From Tetmemena sp. SeJ-2015 (taxonomy: Eukaryota; Ciliophora; Spirotrichea; Sporadotrichida; Oxytrichidae), in NCBI GenBank assembly GCA_027382625.1, contig JAJKFJ010022585.1:1-64000 (forward strand): a stretch of DNA of 64,000 nt, in the 5' to 3' direction. Both the position numbers and the translations under genes were made by a program. Below the pieces are notes generated by a model that ran no database searches, had not been told where the DNA came from, and saw only the letters and a list, made by a program, of their open reading frames with translations. Every line of letters starts with the position of its first letter. Positions within the stretch are counted from its first letter, which is position 1. Below are positions 1 to 11,955 of this stretch, piece after piece.

Positions 1-757
1 GAGAAGTGATAGCTAGTTCTTAAGCCTTCCTAGGGCATTTTAAATTCTCGTTCAAAGTTCTACCACAATAGGATCTTAAGTATGTATACTCAATAGGAGA
101 GGGAAATGGCATTTTCAGGTGGAACTTCTTTGGAGATAAGGAGCTTCCAAATGAGCTAAATAAATACTTTGAGGAAATAAAACCAAAAGAATCCATTATG
201 AAGGCTAAAATTCAGCAGCACATTAGAATCAAGAGGCAGTATTTGATCATAATGAGCTTATGAGGATGACAACAGATCAGTAAAACTTTTACAAGAGCCA
301 ATTAGAGTAAATGTATCAAGAAGATCCTAACTCTCAACTAGCAAACTAGGCGGGAATGACATATACGTTTCCTATAAGAGAAGATCTTCAAGCAACCACT
401 ACTTTGTAAAAGCAGAATAATAAAATTGGAGCAAACCAATCCCCTTATGGCCTTACTCTTGATTCACTCATTCAATATAATAAGTCAGGATACAGATTCG
501 AACAATATGAAATGGAATTGAAAAAGGTCCTCAGTTGTTAGACAGATCAAAGTATTAAGAACAACTTGGTCTGGAATAAAGAGTAAAGATACATAGCTTA
601 TAGCAGTGCTAATATAGTCATTGTTGAAGATCTTAACTAAGAAAAAACCTAAAGACTCCTCAAAGAAGGAAAAATAAATTTAAACGGATAATAGATATTA
701 AGTAAAATTTTTGAGATTGATATCCCTTGCTAATTAACTTCTTTTAGCTTTAACTGA
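1..757 (+). CDS. WD40-repeat protein, partial (cut by window start)
   Basis: Reading TAA/TAG as Gln, the plus strand encodes a segment containing KYVYSIGEGNGIFRWNFFGD followed by a charged linker and, about 150 residues later, NNLVWNKEQRYIAYSSANI then VIVEDLNQEK. Both look like the closing strands of WD40 blades, separated by the kind of linker found between the two propellers of cilia-associated WD proteins (CFAP43/44/57-like); that subfamily assignment is inference. The frame shifts by one base near position 242. The TGA at 755-757 may be the true stop or may lie in an IES. The N-terminus is outside the window. ALG5 follows on the same strand 224 bp downstream. Confidence 0.6.
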
Positions 758-981
758 TCGAAACAGAGAAGAAAATAAAAGAGTTTGGCTCATTTATAGA
801 CTATGAAAAGCACAGTATTATAAACTTGAGAAGATGAAATTTATTTGGAAGAACGATGATTTTAACTTAATTAACTATACTTTTATTTCTTTATTTATTA
901 CATTCATCGAACAGATCAAACGTGTTTAATTCGTAATGAATAACTTCCTACTTATTTAAACTAATTATTTATTGTGCAAAA

Positions 982-2359
982 ATGATAGTCACACTTTTAT
1001 ACCTTGTTCTAGCAGTAAATTTTTAGTTAAAATTTTCAGTTTTATTCAAGTCCATATAGGCAATAAGTTTCAAAACTGTGCGTTGGTTCTTTGATCCTTA
1101 CTTTAAATGGCGAAATCAGAAACTTAAGAAAGAGTAAAAACAAGAATTCAATAAAATATTATAGTATCGAACTCTACAATGAACCTTTATTTTTTTATTT
1201 TCTAAGAAAGAGCATATTTAAATGATGGGAAGCTTTTAGTGCTAGATGTGCCTTACTTATTGGACTCATCATCATTAAAAAAGGAAGATGAGGTTGACTT
1301 GTCTATCATAGTACCGGCTTTATATTTTATTAAAATGTATCTATCTTAGTATACAAATATATAAGCTTATAACGAAGAAAGTAGACTTCCTCCAATGATG
1401 GCAGAGACTATTGAAGTAAGAAACTCAGAAATTTACTCCATTTTAATAATTCCTAATAATTTTCTGATGAAATCCTTACAGAGGATATGTTTTAACAAAT
1501 TTATGAGAGTGCATACATATCTTAAATATCTTTGAATATAGTATGTGGAAAAGAAGTTAAAAGAAGGCAAGCTATTCAAAACAGTTGAAATAGTGATCGT
1601 TAACGATGGCTCTAAGGATAAAACAATGCAAATGATTCTTGATTACACTAAAAAATACCCAGTAAAGGCACTGAATGGCTAAAATAACAGTCTCTCAATT
1701 AGAGGTGTGAATTAAGTGCAAAACCAAGGAAAGGGAAGCGCAGTCAAGCAGGTACAAAAATATATAAACTCATAACTTAAATAGGGCAGCTTATACGCAA
1801 GAGGAACGCATATTCTGTTTGCAGATGCTGATGGTGCAACCGACATAAATGGTTTGGAAACTGTACTTCAAGAGTGCTAATCTATTGAGATAAATGGCAA
1901 AGGTTGCGCAATAGGATCAAGAAAGGAGGAGACTGCACAAGTTGAAGTAAGAATAATCTTATGAATAATTTCAATAGAGGAAAGGCTTGAGGGCTTTCTT
2001 ATCGTGGGGACTAAAAACGATTGTGAGGATAATACTTAAGAATAATATCAAGGATACTTAGTGTGGGTTCAAGATTTTCTCAAGAGAAGCAGCTAAATTG
2101 TGCTTCCCAACTCAACATTTAGAGAGATGGTCTTTTGATATTGAGCTACTCTATTTAATAATGAGAATGATGAATATGCCTTTTAAATTTGTTGGGGTAG
2201 CATAATGTGCCAGTGAGAGAGGTCGGAGTAATTTGGCACGAGGTAGATGGCTCTCACTTAAATGTGATAGACGCAACTCTTCAAATGCTAAGAGACATGT
2301 TCCTTATTAAGTTGCTATACACTATTAGATTGTGGAAGACTTCTGACATAAGCTACTGA
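982..2359 (+). CDS. ALG5: Dolichyl-phosphate beta-glucosyltransferase (ALG5), split by IESs and introns
   Basis: GT-A family 2 glycosyltransferase that moves glucose from UDP-glucose to dolichyl phosphate on the cytosolic face of the ER, supplying donor for N-glycan assembly. The start [14 protein letters not shown] gives the N-terminal membrane anchor typical of ALG5. Then come [51 protein letters not shown] (metal-binding DxD), [23 protein letters not shown] and [11 protein letters not shown], all hallmark motifs in family order. IESs have pointers GCTT (1317/1365) and TGAAT (1672/1708), plus a probable one with pointer AA near 1170. GT-AG introns are 1416-1541, 1752-1784 and 1947-1977. A small unexplained frame change sits near 2205. 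The TGA stop is 2357-2359. Length and domain order match eukaryotic ALG5. Confidence 0.93.
1317..1364. other. IES in ALG5, pointer GCTT
   Basis: 48-bp AT-rich insert splitting the IVPAYNEES motif. The direct repeat GCTT is at 1317-1320 and 1365-1368; removing one copy plus the insert restores P-A-Y-N-E-E. Confidence 0.92.
1672..1707. other. IES in ALG5, pointer TGAAT
   Basis: 36-bp insert between repeats TGAAT at 1672-1676 and 1708-1712. Removal gives [14 protein letters not shown], in frame with the GKGxAV motif of the family. Confidence 0.9.
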
Positions 2360-2877
2360 ACATAGGTTAAATACTTAACAATTTACATCAAGATGATATT
2401 CAAATATAAATTCGTAAATAGGTTTTAATCATAAATTATTTAATAGATGCTTTACTGTTTATTAATTTATATAAATTATCTATTTATAGCTCGGAAATAA
2501 AGATATAAGATTATGATTTACATTTTATGGGCAATAATTTCTTAGCAATTATTTTTTTAAGCACAAATTTATCTTTTCTTACTAAACATAAAATATTAAA
2601 GAGAATTGAGAAGAAAATTTAAATTTGTATATAAAAGGTATGCTATCTTAGTCGATTCCATATTTTTGTCTTTAGAGTAAGTGGAAGATAATTTTGATAG
2701 AGAAATAGTGAATTTCCTAACTAAATAAATAAATAAATAAGAATGAATGTTGTAATCTTTCATTGAATAAGATTCCCTGATGAATTCAGAGCTCACATCA
2801 ATTAGAGTTTGTAATTATTAGCAGTAAACTGGTTTAAAACTAGAATTATCATTACTTAAATTAACTAACAATATCCA
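2360..2877. other. Intergenic AT-rich spacer
   Basis: Very AT-rich. A short TAAA tandem run lies near 2722-2740. No conserved coding signal is seen on either strand. It separates the ALG5 stop from the next start codon. Confidence 0.6.
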
Positions 2878-5800
2878 ATGGGAGCCCCTTGTTCAAAAAA
2901 TAATACGCTAGAAACAGGTGATTTAAACCAAACTCACCCCAAGAGAAGCCAGAAATTATACAGCACTTTAATACCTACAAACACTGAATGCCTAAATACA
3001 AACTCATATGGAAAGAAAAGCAAGATTTTCCATTCCAAAAGCACTAGAAGCTCTTTTATCTTTCATTCCAAATAGGAATCGACTCAGTCCCCCAAAAATT
3101 AAGATAGAGTATTTATTAATATAATTTTTGAATAAAATCTAAATTGAATGGGTAAACAAACAATTTTATCTGATAGATGATATACTCATTAAAAAGTTGC
3201 TATTCTCTTATATTTTATAAGTTTCTGCGAAACCTTTAGATTATAATTATTTGCCAATGCAAAAATTTTTAAGATTACTTTATCATCTACGAGAAATTTT
3301 AATTTTATGGTCCTAATACATTTAAAAATAAGATTGATAATTTATTTTGAGAAAAAATTTTTTTTAAAAAAAAAATGGATGAACATTTTATATATCTTTA
3401 TTTCTCAGATAATTGTCCTTAAAAATTATTTTTCCATTTGATAATTACTAACCTTTAAAAACCTTCCTATTGTTTAATTAAGATTATTTAATTAATTAAC
3501 CAAAAATTTTGAAAAGCTAGGAAGCGGCGATGCTTAAAATAAAAGGTGTTTTATTTGCAAGGAATTTATCTAAGAAAATCATTCCTGTGCCTTATCAATA
3601 GCACTAAATCTAATTTTACTTCACACTTATTTATAAGAATGATGAATTAATTTAATCTGGAGAATAAGATGGATCAGGATGAGTTAGTAGAGCACCTGAT
3701 TAATTTTAGAGCTCAGACGATGAAACAAGAAAATAGGATGCTCTAGTTTAACGAAGATGCCTAACCTGTCGTACCGTATTTGCACTGGGGTACTAATCTT
3801 GTGGTTACGTATGACCCTCTAACTAAGAAGGCAAACACCAGAGAAATTTCAAGAATCATTCCAGACTTAATCATTTAATAAAAATTTACATGTTTTACTT
3901 CAGCAGATCTGTTCTGGCTGACGACAATAGAATTTTTTGTTTGGGCGGTTAGGATGAGTACAATTCAGAAGCGTTGTCGTCAGTTTTTGAAATAGACTTG
4001 GAAGCTAATCTCCGAGTACGAGAGAAGGGCGGGATGCTGCAACCTCGTTTTCACCATTCTGCTGTTTACGACGAGAAAAATGAATTCATAATTGTAGTGG
4101 GTGGACTTAGTTTGAATAAAGACTCAAGGGATATAATTTTATATTTGTTGATGGGAGTTCGAGATGCTCAATCATTGCGAGCTGTATAAAGTTCAGAAGA
4201 ACGAATGGCATCCTCTTCCAAAGTTAAACTAAGCGAGAGACACAAGTGCTCTCTGTTTGTTTGATACTCTATATCTGTAGATTTAAGAATTTAGTTTTAA
4301 ATGATAACGAATGGGCGTATGTGTTTGGAGGGCGGATATCCACCAAACAAAGAATACTTTCCGATGTAATTGAAAGAGCTTATATTTAATATCTTAATGC
4401 AATATAGCTAAATACTCTAGAAATGAATTCTTTGAATGGGAAGTGCTTACTATCAACACTCAGGAGACCAGATACAATAGTGGCTTTGGAAATTTGAAAG
4501 CTGACCAGATACTACTTAAAAATAGAAATAAAAAAGATGCTGCTAAACCTTAAAGAGTTCAAGGGCCACTGTATTTATTAATAATATTTTTACTAAATTA
4601 ATTTAAGCCACTTTTTAACGTCGGAGCTTGCCATTAAATAAGCGAGAACTGCATTTTAATTTTTGGAGGAAAAGATAAACTCAAAGTTTAACATTTTCTG
4701 TCAATTAAAATGTAGTGTAAACTTTAGCAAGGACAGATAAATCAGAGATACTTTGGTTTTCAACATCGAGACTTGTAGTTTTGAGTGCCCGAAGTAACTT
4801 ATTAAATTTTCGAAGTTTTTTATTTGAAAGCAAATTAAATATAGCTCGAGATAAACAATGCCAAGCATTCAAACAAAAATTTAAGGTCTGAGGTAATCAG
4901 TTGGTTTCAATATGAATGAGTATGGGCAATCTTATATCATTAGATATATTTTTAAAGATTATCTCCTTATTTCGACAATTCTTATAACAATGAAATCCTG
5001 CCATTCTGCATTGAAGCTCCATCCTGTCCTCTAAGAATAGGAAACAGCATTTATAGTTCAGGGTGGTCCCGCTAAAGTGAAGGGATTCATCTTTAATTAA
5101 GCCATAAAGTTTTAAATCATTTATGCTTGTATCTCCTGAAATATTCTATGATCCGAAAGATTTGGAGAAACGAAATTTGCTTATCTGATGAGATGCTCCG
5201 TTACTCTAAGAACGAAGCCACCTCACAAGTTAATAATTTATTATTAAAGAGGATGAGAACGATACTCTAAATCAAAGTCAGCTTTTGCTGTCTTAAGATG
5301 ACTCTCTATTTCATGAAATTTGCCAAGCAACCGAAATTGAGTCCCCCTATAAGGAGGAGAATGAAACACATAGAAATACTTCGCATTTCTTGAAAACTTC
5401 ATTTTATGTTATCAGTTAATTTTATTGAAAGATGGATTGATTCTGAGTTTTACAGATAATAAAGGGGGAGATAGAATCATCTAAGCTGATCGGATAAGTC
5501 ATAGCTATTATCTTCATTCGAAAAATTAATAGTTCCAATCAGATCTTACTCAAAATAATCCAAATTCGTACAATATAGCTCATTTAAAATAGAAAATAGG
5601 GCAATATAAAATAAGATTAGAAATTTAAATCCTAATTATTTTTTAGCAAGATCTTTTAATATATGTTTGCATTTTTTAATCATAAATAATTAACTTGGAG
5701 ATGACTTATAGTAAAATAATTAAAAAATTATCTCTTCCCACCCAGCTATCCTACTTTGTCATCTAATTTAAAAAAAAAGCCAATATTAATTGTGCTTATT

Positions 5801-5970
5801 CTTCTTCTTTTAAATATCTTGAAATATTTTACAGCTCTTGTTTAAATAAATTTGTTCTTCCAAATATTACATTCTATATCAACTAAATAAATATAGCACT
5901 TAATAAAAATGAATAATCTCCACCTCATTTATAAAATGTTTTAAACTACTCCGCTTTTATTATAATTTGA
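2878..5970 (+). CDS. Dual-acylated zinc-finger/kelch-propeller protein, IES-rich
   Basis: The start MGAPCSK fits N-myristoylation of Gly2 plus palmitoylation of Cys5, so membrane attachment is predicted. Splicing out a 381-bp IES (pointer TTTTGAA) joins this N-terminus in frame to KRCFICKEFIQENHSC, a B-box-like Cys/His cluster. A second IES (pointer AATCT) joins that to a helical stretch beginning LENKMDQDELVEHL. Kelch blades follow: RIFCLGGQDEYN, FHHSAVYDEKNEFIIVVGGL, YVFGG and CILIFGGKDK. Further pointers are GCCACT (4565/4607), AGATAAA (4673/4735, frame off by one) and TTGAAA (5390/5425). The C-terminal end is uncertain: the open frame reaches TGA at 5968-5970, but low-complexity sequence after about 5640 may be non-coding. 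TRIM-like B-box/coil/kelch order suggests a scaffold or E3-adaptor role; this is inference. Confidence 0.8.
3126..3506. other. Large IES in kelch gene, pointer TTTTGAA
   Basis: 381-bp very AT-rich insert bounded by TTTTGAA at 3126-3132 and 3507-3513. Removal joins VFINIIFE to KLGSGDAQNKRC without a frame break. No ORF of note lies inside. Confidence 0.88.
3607..3653. other. IES in kelch gene, pointer AATCT
   Basis: 47-bp insert between AATCT at 3607-3611 and 3654-3658. Its length is not a multiple of 3, and its removal is required to join CALSIALN to LENKMDQDEL. Confidence 0.88.
4565..4606. other. IES in kelch gene, pointer GCCACT
   Basis: 42-bp insert between GCCACT at 4565-4570 and 4607-4612. 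Removal gives QGPLFNVGACHQ, a kelch-strand context. Because the length is a multiple of 3 it would go unnoticed as an in-frame insertion. Confidence 0.85.
5390..5424. other. IES near 3' end of kelch gene, pointer TTGAAA
   Basis: 35-bp insert between TTGAAA at 5390-5395 and 5425-5430. Removal bypasses a TGA at 5426-5428 and continues as SHFLKDGLILSFTDNKGG. Confidence 0.75.
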
Positions 5971-6866
5971 GGATTGACATTAAATAATAAAATATAATTA
6001 AGCAACAGCAATGAACCTATTGAAATCATACCTAAACAATATGAAGAACTTGTATATATAGTATAGTCAAAACCTAAACAATATTTTTCATTAAATTTTA
6101 AGTTCTTAAATCTATTCATCTGAAAAGAATAGCCTGATAATTAAAAGGAAATTTAATAAATTAACTTTTGAATTTTAAAATAGTCTAGAGATCAGAAAAG
6201 AAATGCCTTGGGTACACTTTAAGCAGAGATTTGATAACTCTTTAAGTAAAAGAATACCTCATATGAAACAATGAAATTTGGGCAATGTGATTAAAAAGTA
6301 TTAAATAGGAAAATATATCTATATTTGATAAATTTAAAAGTTTTTTTTATTTTTTTCTCTATTTTTGGATTTAAAGCTCATAATAGCTAGGGTAATACAT
6401 ATTTTAAGCATGAAACTAAATTTTCAACTATTTTTCCCTCTATATTTTCAAATTAAATTTCAGATTGACTCAATTATATACTTCAAGACGGTAATTACAA
6501 AGGAACTTATGCTTCTTATTTTTAAATTATTTTTTCCTTCCATTTTTGTTAGTTTATAATAAGAATTTACAGCAAAATCCCTTTATCTATCTAATTATAA
6601 TGTAATTTAATTTTTGTTAAAAATGGCATAGAAAATTTTTAAGGAAGTAAAATTTTATGATAAAAAGTAATATAAATTTCCAAGATACTTAAACTTTTCT
6701 CGCTTAAATTTAATAACCAAAGATAATTTAAAGTTTATTGATTTTGAATAAGTTTGGATAATTTAAGATTTGCAAAATCTTTTAATTTATAAGATAAATT
6801 TACCCCTCCATAGAAATTATCTTAGCAGGATTAGATCATTGAATTTTTTTCAACTGAAGACAGCTA
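5971..6866. other. AT-rich intergenic DNA
   Basis: Extremely AT-rich sequence with poly-T tracts. I see no convincing coding signal, RNA gene or repeat unit. Confidence 0.55.
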
Positions 6867-8014
6867 TCAGAGAGCAAATTAAAATAATAATCTTGAATTA
6901 ACATAACATTTAAAATTGTAGATAGTTTCAACAAAAGCATTGGGCTTAAATACAGAGCCAAAGCCGCATAATAATAAGGAGCTAAGGTTAAGTTTAATGA
7001 TTATGGACTCACCCCGAAATTTCCTAGCTAAATTTAAATTATTTTAAATTATGAAACAAATAATTAGCTAATGTTGTATAGCCTAGCCATTTGCGTAATA
7101 TCCATAAGCCCATATTATATCGTACGTCCAATTCGAAAGTTGAACATCATTCCACGTGTCATTCAACGATAATTAAAATAAAAGATATTCAAATTACTTA
7201 TTACTCGATTGGTAATCATGGGTCGAGTAAAAGTTGCAGAGAAATTAGTATAGTTTGAGGACTTCAAAGTTCGAGTGTATTTTATTGGAGAAACTGCCGT
7301 CACATTTAAGAAGTTATATAAAATAATGAGATCATATATTCATACCTATAAATTGTAGATATCTTAATTTGTGTCATTGGTAACAAGACTAAATCAAATA
7401 ATTCTTGCTCTTAATTGAAAACTGTTTCCATTTGCTTTAGTGTCGTTGCACACATAAATTGAATAGATATTTTAAAGTACACTATTGTGTCAGTTATCTT
7501 ATTGGTGAAGGAATACCTGCACCACAAAATATTTGCCCAACTCATTTATAATTAAAAAGCACTTATTAATTGCTATTCATTTGATTAGTTGCGAGCCCAA
7601 TACCCATATACATGCCTTAAAACTTATATATTAAGGGAGGCATAATTAATTTGCCATCTCCGTCTGTTCTATTTGTTCCCCATTATGATACATCTAGTCC
7701 TCGCAATATTTGAAATAAAATTCAAATTTATTTTTAAGCAAGTCAAGTTTGAAATGTATAACTTTATAAATTGTATCATTATATATAACAGCAGGTTAGT
7801 AGTTAGTGTCTATTGTATAAGAATACGAAAAGTTTGTTAAGGTTGATGTCTTTAGTGGGACGCTGTAGTAATAAATCTTAAAAACTAAAATATTTCTTTA
7901 GTTTTAAGAAACGAAGCCCAAACCCTCATAGTAAGGTTACGAGAGTACTGGTAGATGTAGGAACGAGAGGATGAATAGTGAAAACTTTAAAATGGCTGCA
8001 AGTTAATGCCTCAT
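6867..8014 (-). CDS. DOMON-domain secreted/membrane protein (downstream copy)
   Basis: The start MRHQLAAILKFSLFILSF is a strong signal peptide (cleavage plausible after VLS). Fragments after it in family order include FSYSYTIDTNYQPAV, a strand pair with YMGIGLATNQMNSN, SPIKYTRTLKSSN then FSATFTRP, WTYDIIWAYGYYANG and FRGESIIIKLNLS. These match the beta-sandwich of DOMON domains, which bind heme or sugar in extracellular redox proteins; the ligand here is unknown. Several frame jumps between blocks imply at least three IESs that I did not resolve to pointers, one between IQH and KFRGE. The stop is the TGA complement at 6867-6869. The neighbouring gene at 8304-10011 encodes a second DOMON protein on the same strand, so this is probably a tandem pair. 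Confidence 0.68.
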
Positions 8015-8303
8015 AGTATCTTTTATTACTATATTTATGACTTTAATTACAAGCTAAATAATGTGAGGTTGGTTTCTTACTATAAATAGAGATCTCTTCA
8101 CAGCAGAGTAAATACCATTTTGCACTTACCTTTTAAATAATTAAATTCAAAACTTTTATAAATCAAGCAGTTTAATGTTAACATATTAAGATAGCCTATT
8201 CTGATACCAATCATAAATTATCTACAAATAAGTTTATAATTTGACTCATTAGTTTACTTAATTGAAAATAAAGGTTAAAATAAATCTGGGAACAAAAGAA
8301 TTA

Positions 8304-10011
8304 TCATATCAGCTTTCTCCATTCTGCTTTTATAATTTTGCGTTTACTTAATTGGTGTTCAATAAAAGGATAAAAATGCTAGCAGAACAACTATAGGGAA
8401 GATACGATTACATTAGCGAAATTATGATTTCTAAAATACAATTTATTAAGAGCTTTTTTTACCTGCGAGGTATTTGCTTTATATTTAGACTGTCTACATT
8501 TAAAGTTGAAATGCTACTCTTTATTTTATTAGGATTTTGTTATTTCCCCTTGATGTTTCATTCTGATATACTCCTTCTGAATGCTTTTCACTATGAAAGT
8601 TTAGTTTAGGTCATAGTATAATTACCTAAAAGGAATAGAAGCAAACTCCTTGAACTCATTATGTCCATTTAACTTTAAAGAGCGATCGATTTTAACTGAA
8701 CTGCATTCTGTATTCGACATTTAGGGTTTACAATCTCTATTTCTCCCATCTGCATCCTTGCTTAAAATAATCAAAATTATGGTGAGAATGAGAATAAATA
8801 TCGCTAAACTATTAGCTAAAAGCTCAAAAGCTTATTTAATAAAAAAGGTTTACTTGCTTTTTTATACTTACCACATGTTTGAAGTATATTTCATAGCGAG
8901 AAAAGTAAATGCACTCTCCGTCCTGCTTTTCTTTCATTTTAGTAAAACATTTTGATTATTAATTATATTTAATCTAATATATTCAGTTGACAACTTTAAT
9001 AAATCTCATTTTAATCTACTCATTACAACCTATGATTAACTAATCATATCCTCCCTATAATAGAGAGCAGAGCTAAGACTTCATCAAAGATTAGAATGAA
9101 GTAGACTCCAGACTAGATGTTCCTGCATTCTCTGGAGCCATTGAAAGATCAAAAAATTTGAAGCCTCTCGCATTTGACTGACATTTCTAAACTTGCCCAT
9201 TCGATATTTGGCCGTAAGCGTAGCTAATGTTAGAGAGAACGCTTGATAGTCTCTTATCAGTTGAGTCTGTAAAAATAGGTGCAAATATATTATAAAATAG
9301 TCTCTAGTATTGAAATATCGCTAGAATTGAACAGTGAAATTGGTGGAGGTTGAGGTTTTAAATTGAACAGGTGTTATAGTTTTCACATTCATGATAAATT
9401 AATACAATATGAAAGTGGTTGATATATTAAATCATGACGTTTTGGATAGTATCATTCATTAATTTCAATAGATATATATTTTAGTCCTATATTTATGCCA
9501 TTTATGATTGAAGAATGATTTCGCGCTGTTTGAATAGGAATCGAAACAGTTAAAACCATCGTCAACTCTGTTTCTAAAATAGAAGCTGCATAGTATGAAA
9601 TCTGAATTAGCCATAGAGCGTTCTCCAAAACCAACTCCCATCCAAACTCCGTTTTGGCCTGTTGATTGCCAAGTAGAGGTGTCGTAATTCCAGAGATTTA
9701 GGGTAAATGTTATTATTGAGATAACAAAAATTTATCCCAACATTCTATTTAACATTAAACCCTAATTAATTTAGTAATGAAAGTTTATTAATCAATAAGG
9801 TATTGAGAGCACTTCCTGATGAGTCAATCTCATATTATAAATTGTAGTAATTGCTAGTTGAGTATGTAAAGTCAATCCAGTACCCATTTACGCATTAACT
9901 CATTAGCTTAATTACAAGTATAATAGCAATTCCTCTAGTAAATAAACTTTGCGAATGTCCACTTCTGAATAGATTAAATTCAGAATTAGTCGTTGCCCTT
10001 CCCAAAGACAT
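8304..10011 (-). CDS. DOMON-domain protein with signal anchor and C-terminal membrane helix
   Basis: From MSLGRATTNSEF the frame runs through a hydrophobic anchor (GIAIILVIKLMS) into CVNGYWIDFTYSTSNYYN, then NGVWMGVGFGERSMANSDFI with a DDGFNCFDSYS segment, and later SYAYGQISNGQVQKC with ARGFKFFDLSMAPEN. Together these form one DOMON fold. That frame reaches a TGA at 8983-8985. A second open frame at 8304-8940 encodes a membrane helix (NSLAIFILILTIILIILS) and a basic tail and may be its C-terminus after an IES. It could instead be a separate gene. The start lies 198 bp from the divergent gene at 10210, so a shared promoter is likely. Confidence 0.62.
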
Positions 10012-10209
10012 TTCTCCAAATTAATTTATATTTTCGCAAATATATTTAGTCTCGATAATTGATTGCAAACATCCTAAATGCCGCAAGTGAGAATAAATTA
10101 TAATTAAGAAAGTGCATTCGCTCAACAAAGAGGGTTATTTGTGAGAGCAAAGGAGCATAAATAATTATTATTCTGAATATATTTAAAGCCAAGGGATTGC
10201 ACTATCAAC

Positions 10210-10771
10210 ATGAGAGCAACTAACTTAATGTACCGCTGCCCCAAAGAGCAGACTCCAGACCCCTACGTGTATACTGTAAGTGAAAAGTGAGAAACTTATT
10301 TTGCGTTTGTAATGAAGGTTAAATTAAGTTATATTTTTGCAGACATTGAATGATGGAAGATCCATCGATTACAGCAGAAAGGAAAATAACTAAAAATCAT
10401 TTAGCCAAGCTCCCAGATTCATACTTTATAAGGTAAGATTACTCATAATAAACAATTGAGATGATCTTAATTTTCCATAGCAAATGGCTCAGAGAACAGG
10501 AACTAATGTAGGTCCAGGCTCGTACGGCATTTAAGAGGCCATTGCAAAGCTCAGAATAAAACCTTGCATGGCAAAGCTACAGTAGTCATATCTAGCGGAT
10601 GAAGACTGTTACGAAATTGTAAACAACATGAGAGTTTTGTAGCCCAAATACCTTAAAGAAAAGTAGAAAAAAGTGTTTGATCGCAGTCTTGAGCAGTATC
10701 AGAGAACAAAGGAGCTCAAAAGAATATTAATATCTTACTCAAGTTAAGTTCTTTAAATTTTGAATCAATGA
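10210..10771 (+). CDS. SHIPPO/ODF3-like (STPGR) axonemal protein
   Basis: 149-codon gene with two clean GT-AG introns (10276-10342, 67 nt; 10433-10480, 48 nt). The protein starts MRATNLMYRCPKEQ and carries SFSQAPRFILYK and TNVGPGSYGIQEA, matching the PGP/SHIPPO repeats of outer-dense-fibre 3 and related microtubule-associated proteins of cilia. The tail is basic and helical (YLKEKQKKVFDRSLEQYQ). No IES is needed. The TGA stop is 10769-10771. The family link rests on the GPGSYG motif, so a general microtubule-associated role is safer than a specific orthologue. Confidence 0.75.
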
Positions 10772-10843
10772 GACTCTTGTTCACTAGAGAAGCATACTTG
10801 AGTTTGATATTGTTGTTTAGTATTAGTTTTCATGTTTTGAATT

Positions 10844-11822
10844 ATGAGATGTGATTACAATAAGTATTCTCTCTCAAAACAAGCTAAGTTCACTTCAGTA
10901 AACTCTAATTAAAAGTCTAGAAACAAGCTCTTTGAAGATGGAAAAGGTGGTGCACTATTAAATAACACAGTAGATTATCATCAAATATTTCATAAGATCT
11001 ATTTTATCATCTTATGGAAAGACCAAGAACTCAGCACGCATTTACTCGAAAGAGGAGAACTATCGAAAACGGATAGTACACAAATTTCAATCCTCTTGCA
11101 GGGGAAAATAGATTCTAGCACACTCTCACAGGAGTGATCGGAGGATTCGACGATAATCAGAACACTGAAGGGCTTTAACTCAACATCGAGGACTCTGAAA
11201 ATATAAGGTAAATGGAAATCTAATCACAAGGAAACGTGGGAAGAATTAGGAAGGGAAAATCTAAGCATAATTAGACTTAAAGCTTAATTGATAAGGCTAC
11301 TATTCTTAACGGCTCAACTCAGGCTTCATTCGATCAGTATGCTACCTAAACTAACCTTAAGGGGACAGGTGGGATCGGAGGTTATGGTGGACAAGGTTCT
11401 ACCTCGTACTTTAGTGGCTTGACTTCTCTCAAGGCAAGATCTAAGCAAAGCAGTGAGTTAGGAGGTATGAGAATTAGAAATAAGTCTTCAGCTACTACTG
11501 CTCAGCAAAAGGAGCGACTGAATGCAGTTTACAACCTTGCCAAGATTAATCAAATATATAGAGTTTTCTTTACATTACTTTCCAAGATTGCTAATAAGAA
11601 GAACTTAGATAAGAACAAGAAGTACATTAAGTAGATTATTAACAATAATTGCTTCATTGATCAATCAAATTACGTCAACAACGTCAATGTTAATTCTAAC
11701 ACTAATAAGAACATTGTTGATCTCAGCAACAGAGCAGCAGATTAATATTTTTATTTTCGATAGATGATGGAATGTACCTAAAGCAGCCATCTTTTGATGG
11801 ACAAGAGGGTCAAAATAATTGA
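10844..11822 (+). CDS. Hypothetical Gly/Ser/Asn-rich protein
   Basis: I do not recognise a family. The protein starts MRCDYNKYSLSKQAKF, contains a Gly-rich stretch (GTGGIGGYGGQGS), a basic Ser-rich region, a short helical block (AVYNLAKINQIYRVFFTLLS) and an Asn-rich run. A 29-bp IES with the 8-bp pointer TTATCATC at 10975/11004 is required for frame. A second small IES (pointer GAT, about 23 bp) near 11740 joins SNRAAD to DGMYLKQPSFDG, ending at TGA 11820-11822. It is convergent with the minus-strand gene that ends at 11956, leaving 133 bp between. Confidence 0.7.
10975..11003. other. IES, pointer TTATCATC
   Basis: 29-bp insert between 8-bp repeats at 10975-10982 and 11004-11011. Removal gives NNTVDYHLMERPRTQH; without removal the frame closes. 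Confidence 0.9.
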
Positions 11823-11955
11823 AATATTTTACGCAAATCTTCAACAGACCTAAATCAAACTAATCTAGCTCCTTAAATGGGCTTTAAGTTATAATATCCC
11901 GAAATTATTGATTAAGAATTTTAACCTTAAAATTAATCATCATTCATAAGTTATA

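Noticed and set aside
4673..4734. AGATAAA repeat pair as a certain IES in the kelch gene
   Set aside because: The repeat is perfect (4673/4735), but removal leaves the kelch frame off by one, so it is kept only as a candidate.
8388..9062. Apparent inverted repeat pair (TATAGGGAAGATACGATTA / complement) suggesting a transposon
   Set aside because: Both arms lie in open minus-strand frames of the DOMON locus, the match is short and imperfect, and no target duplication is visible.
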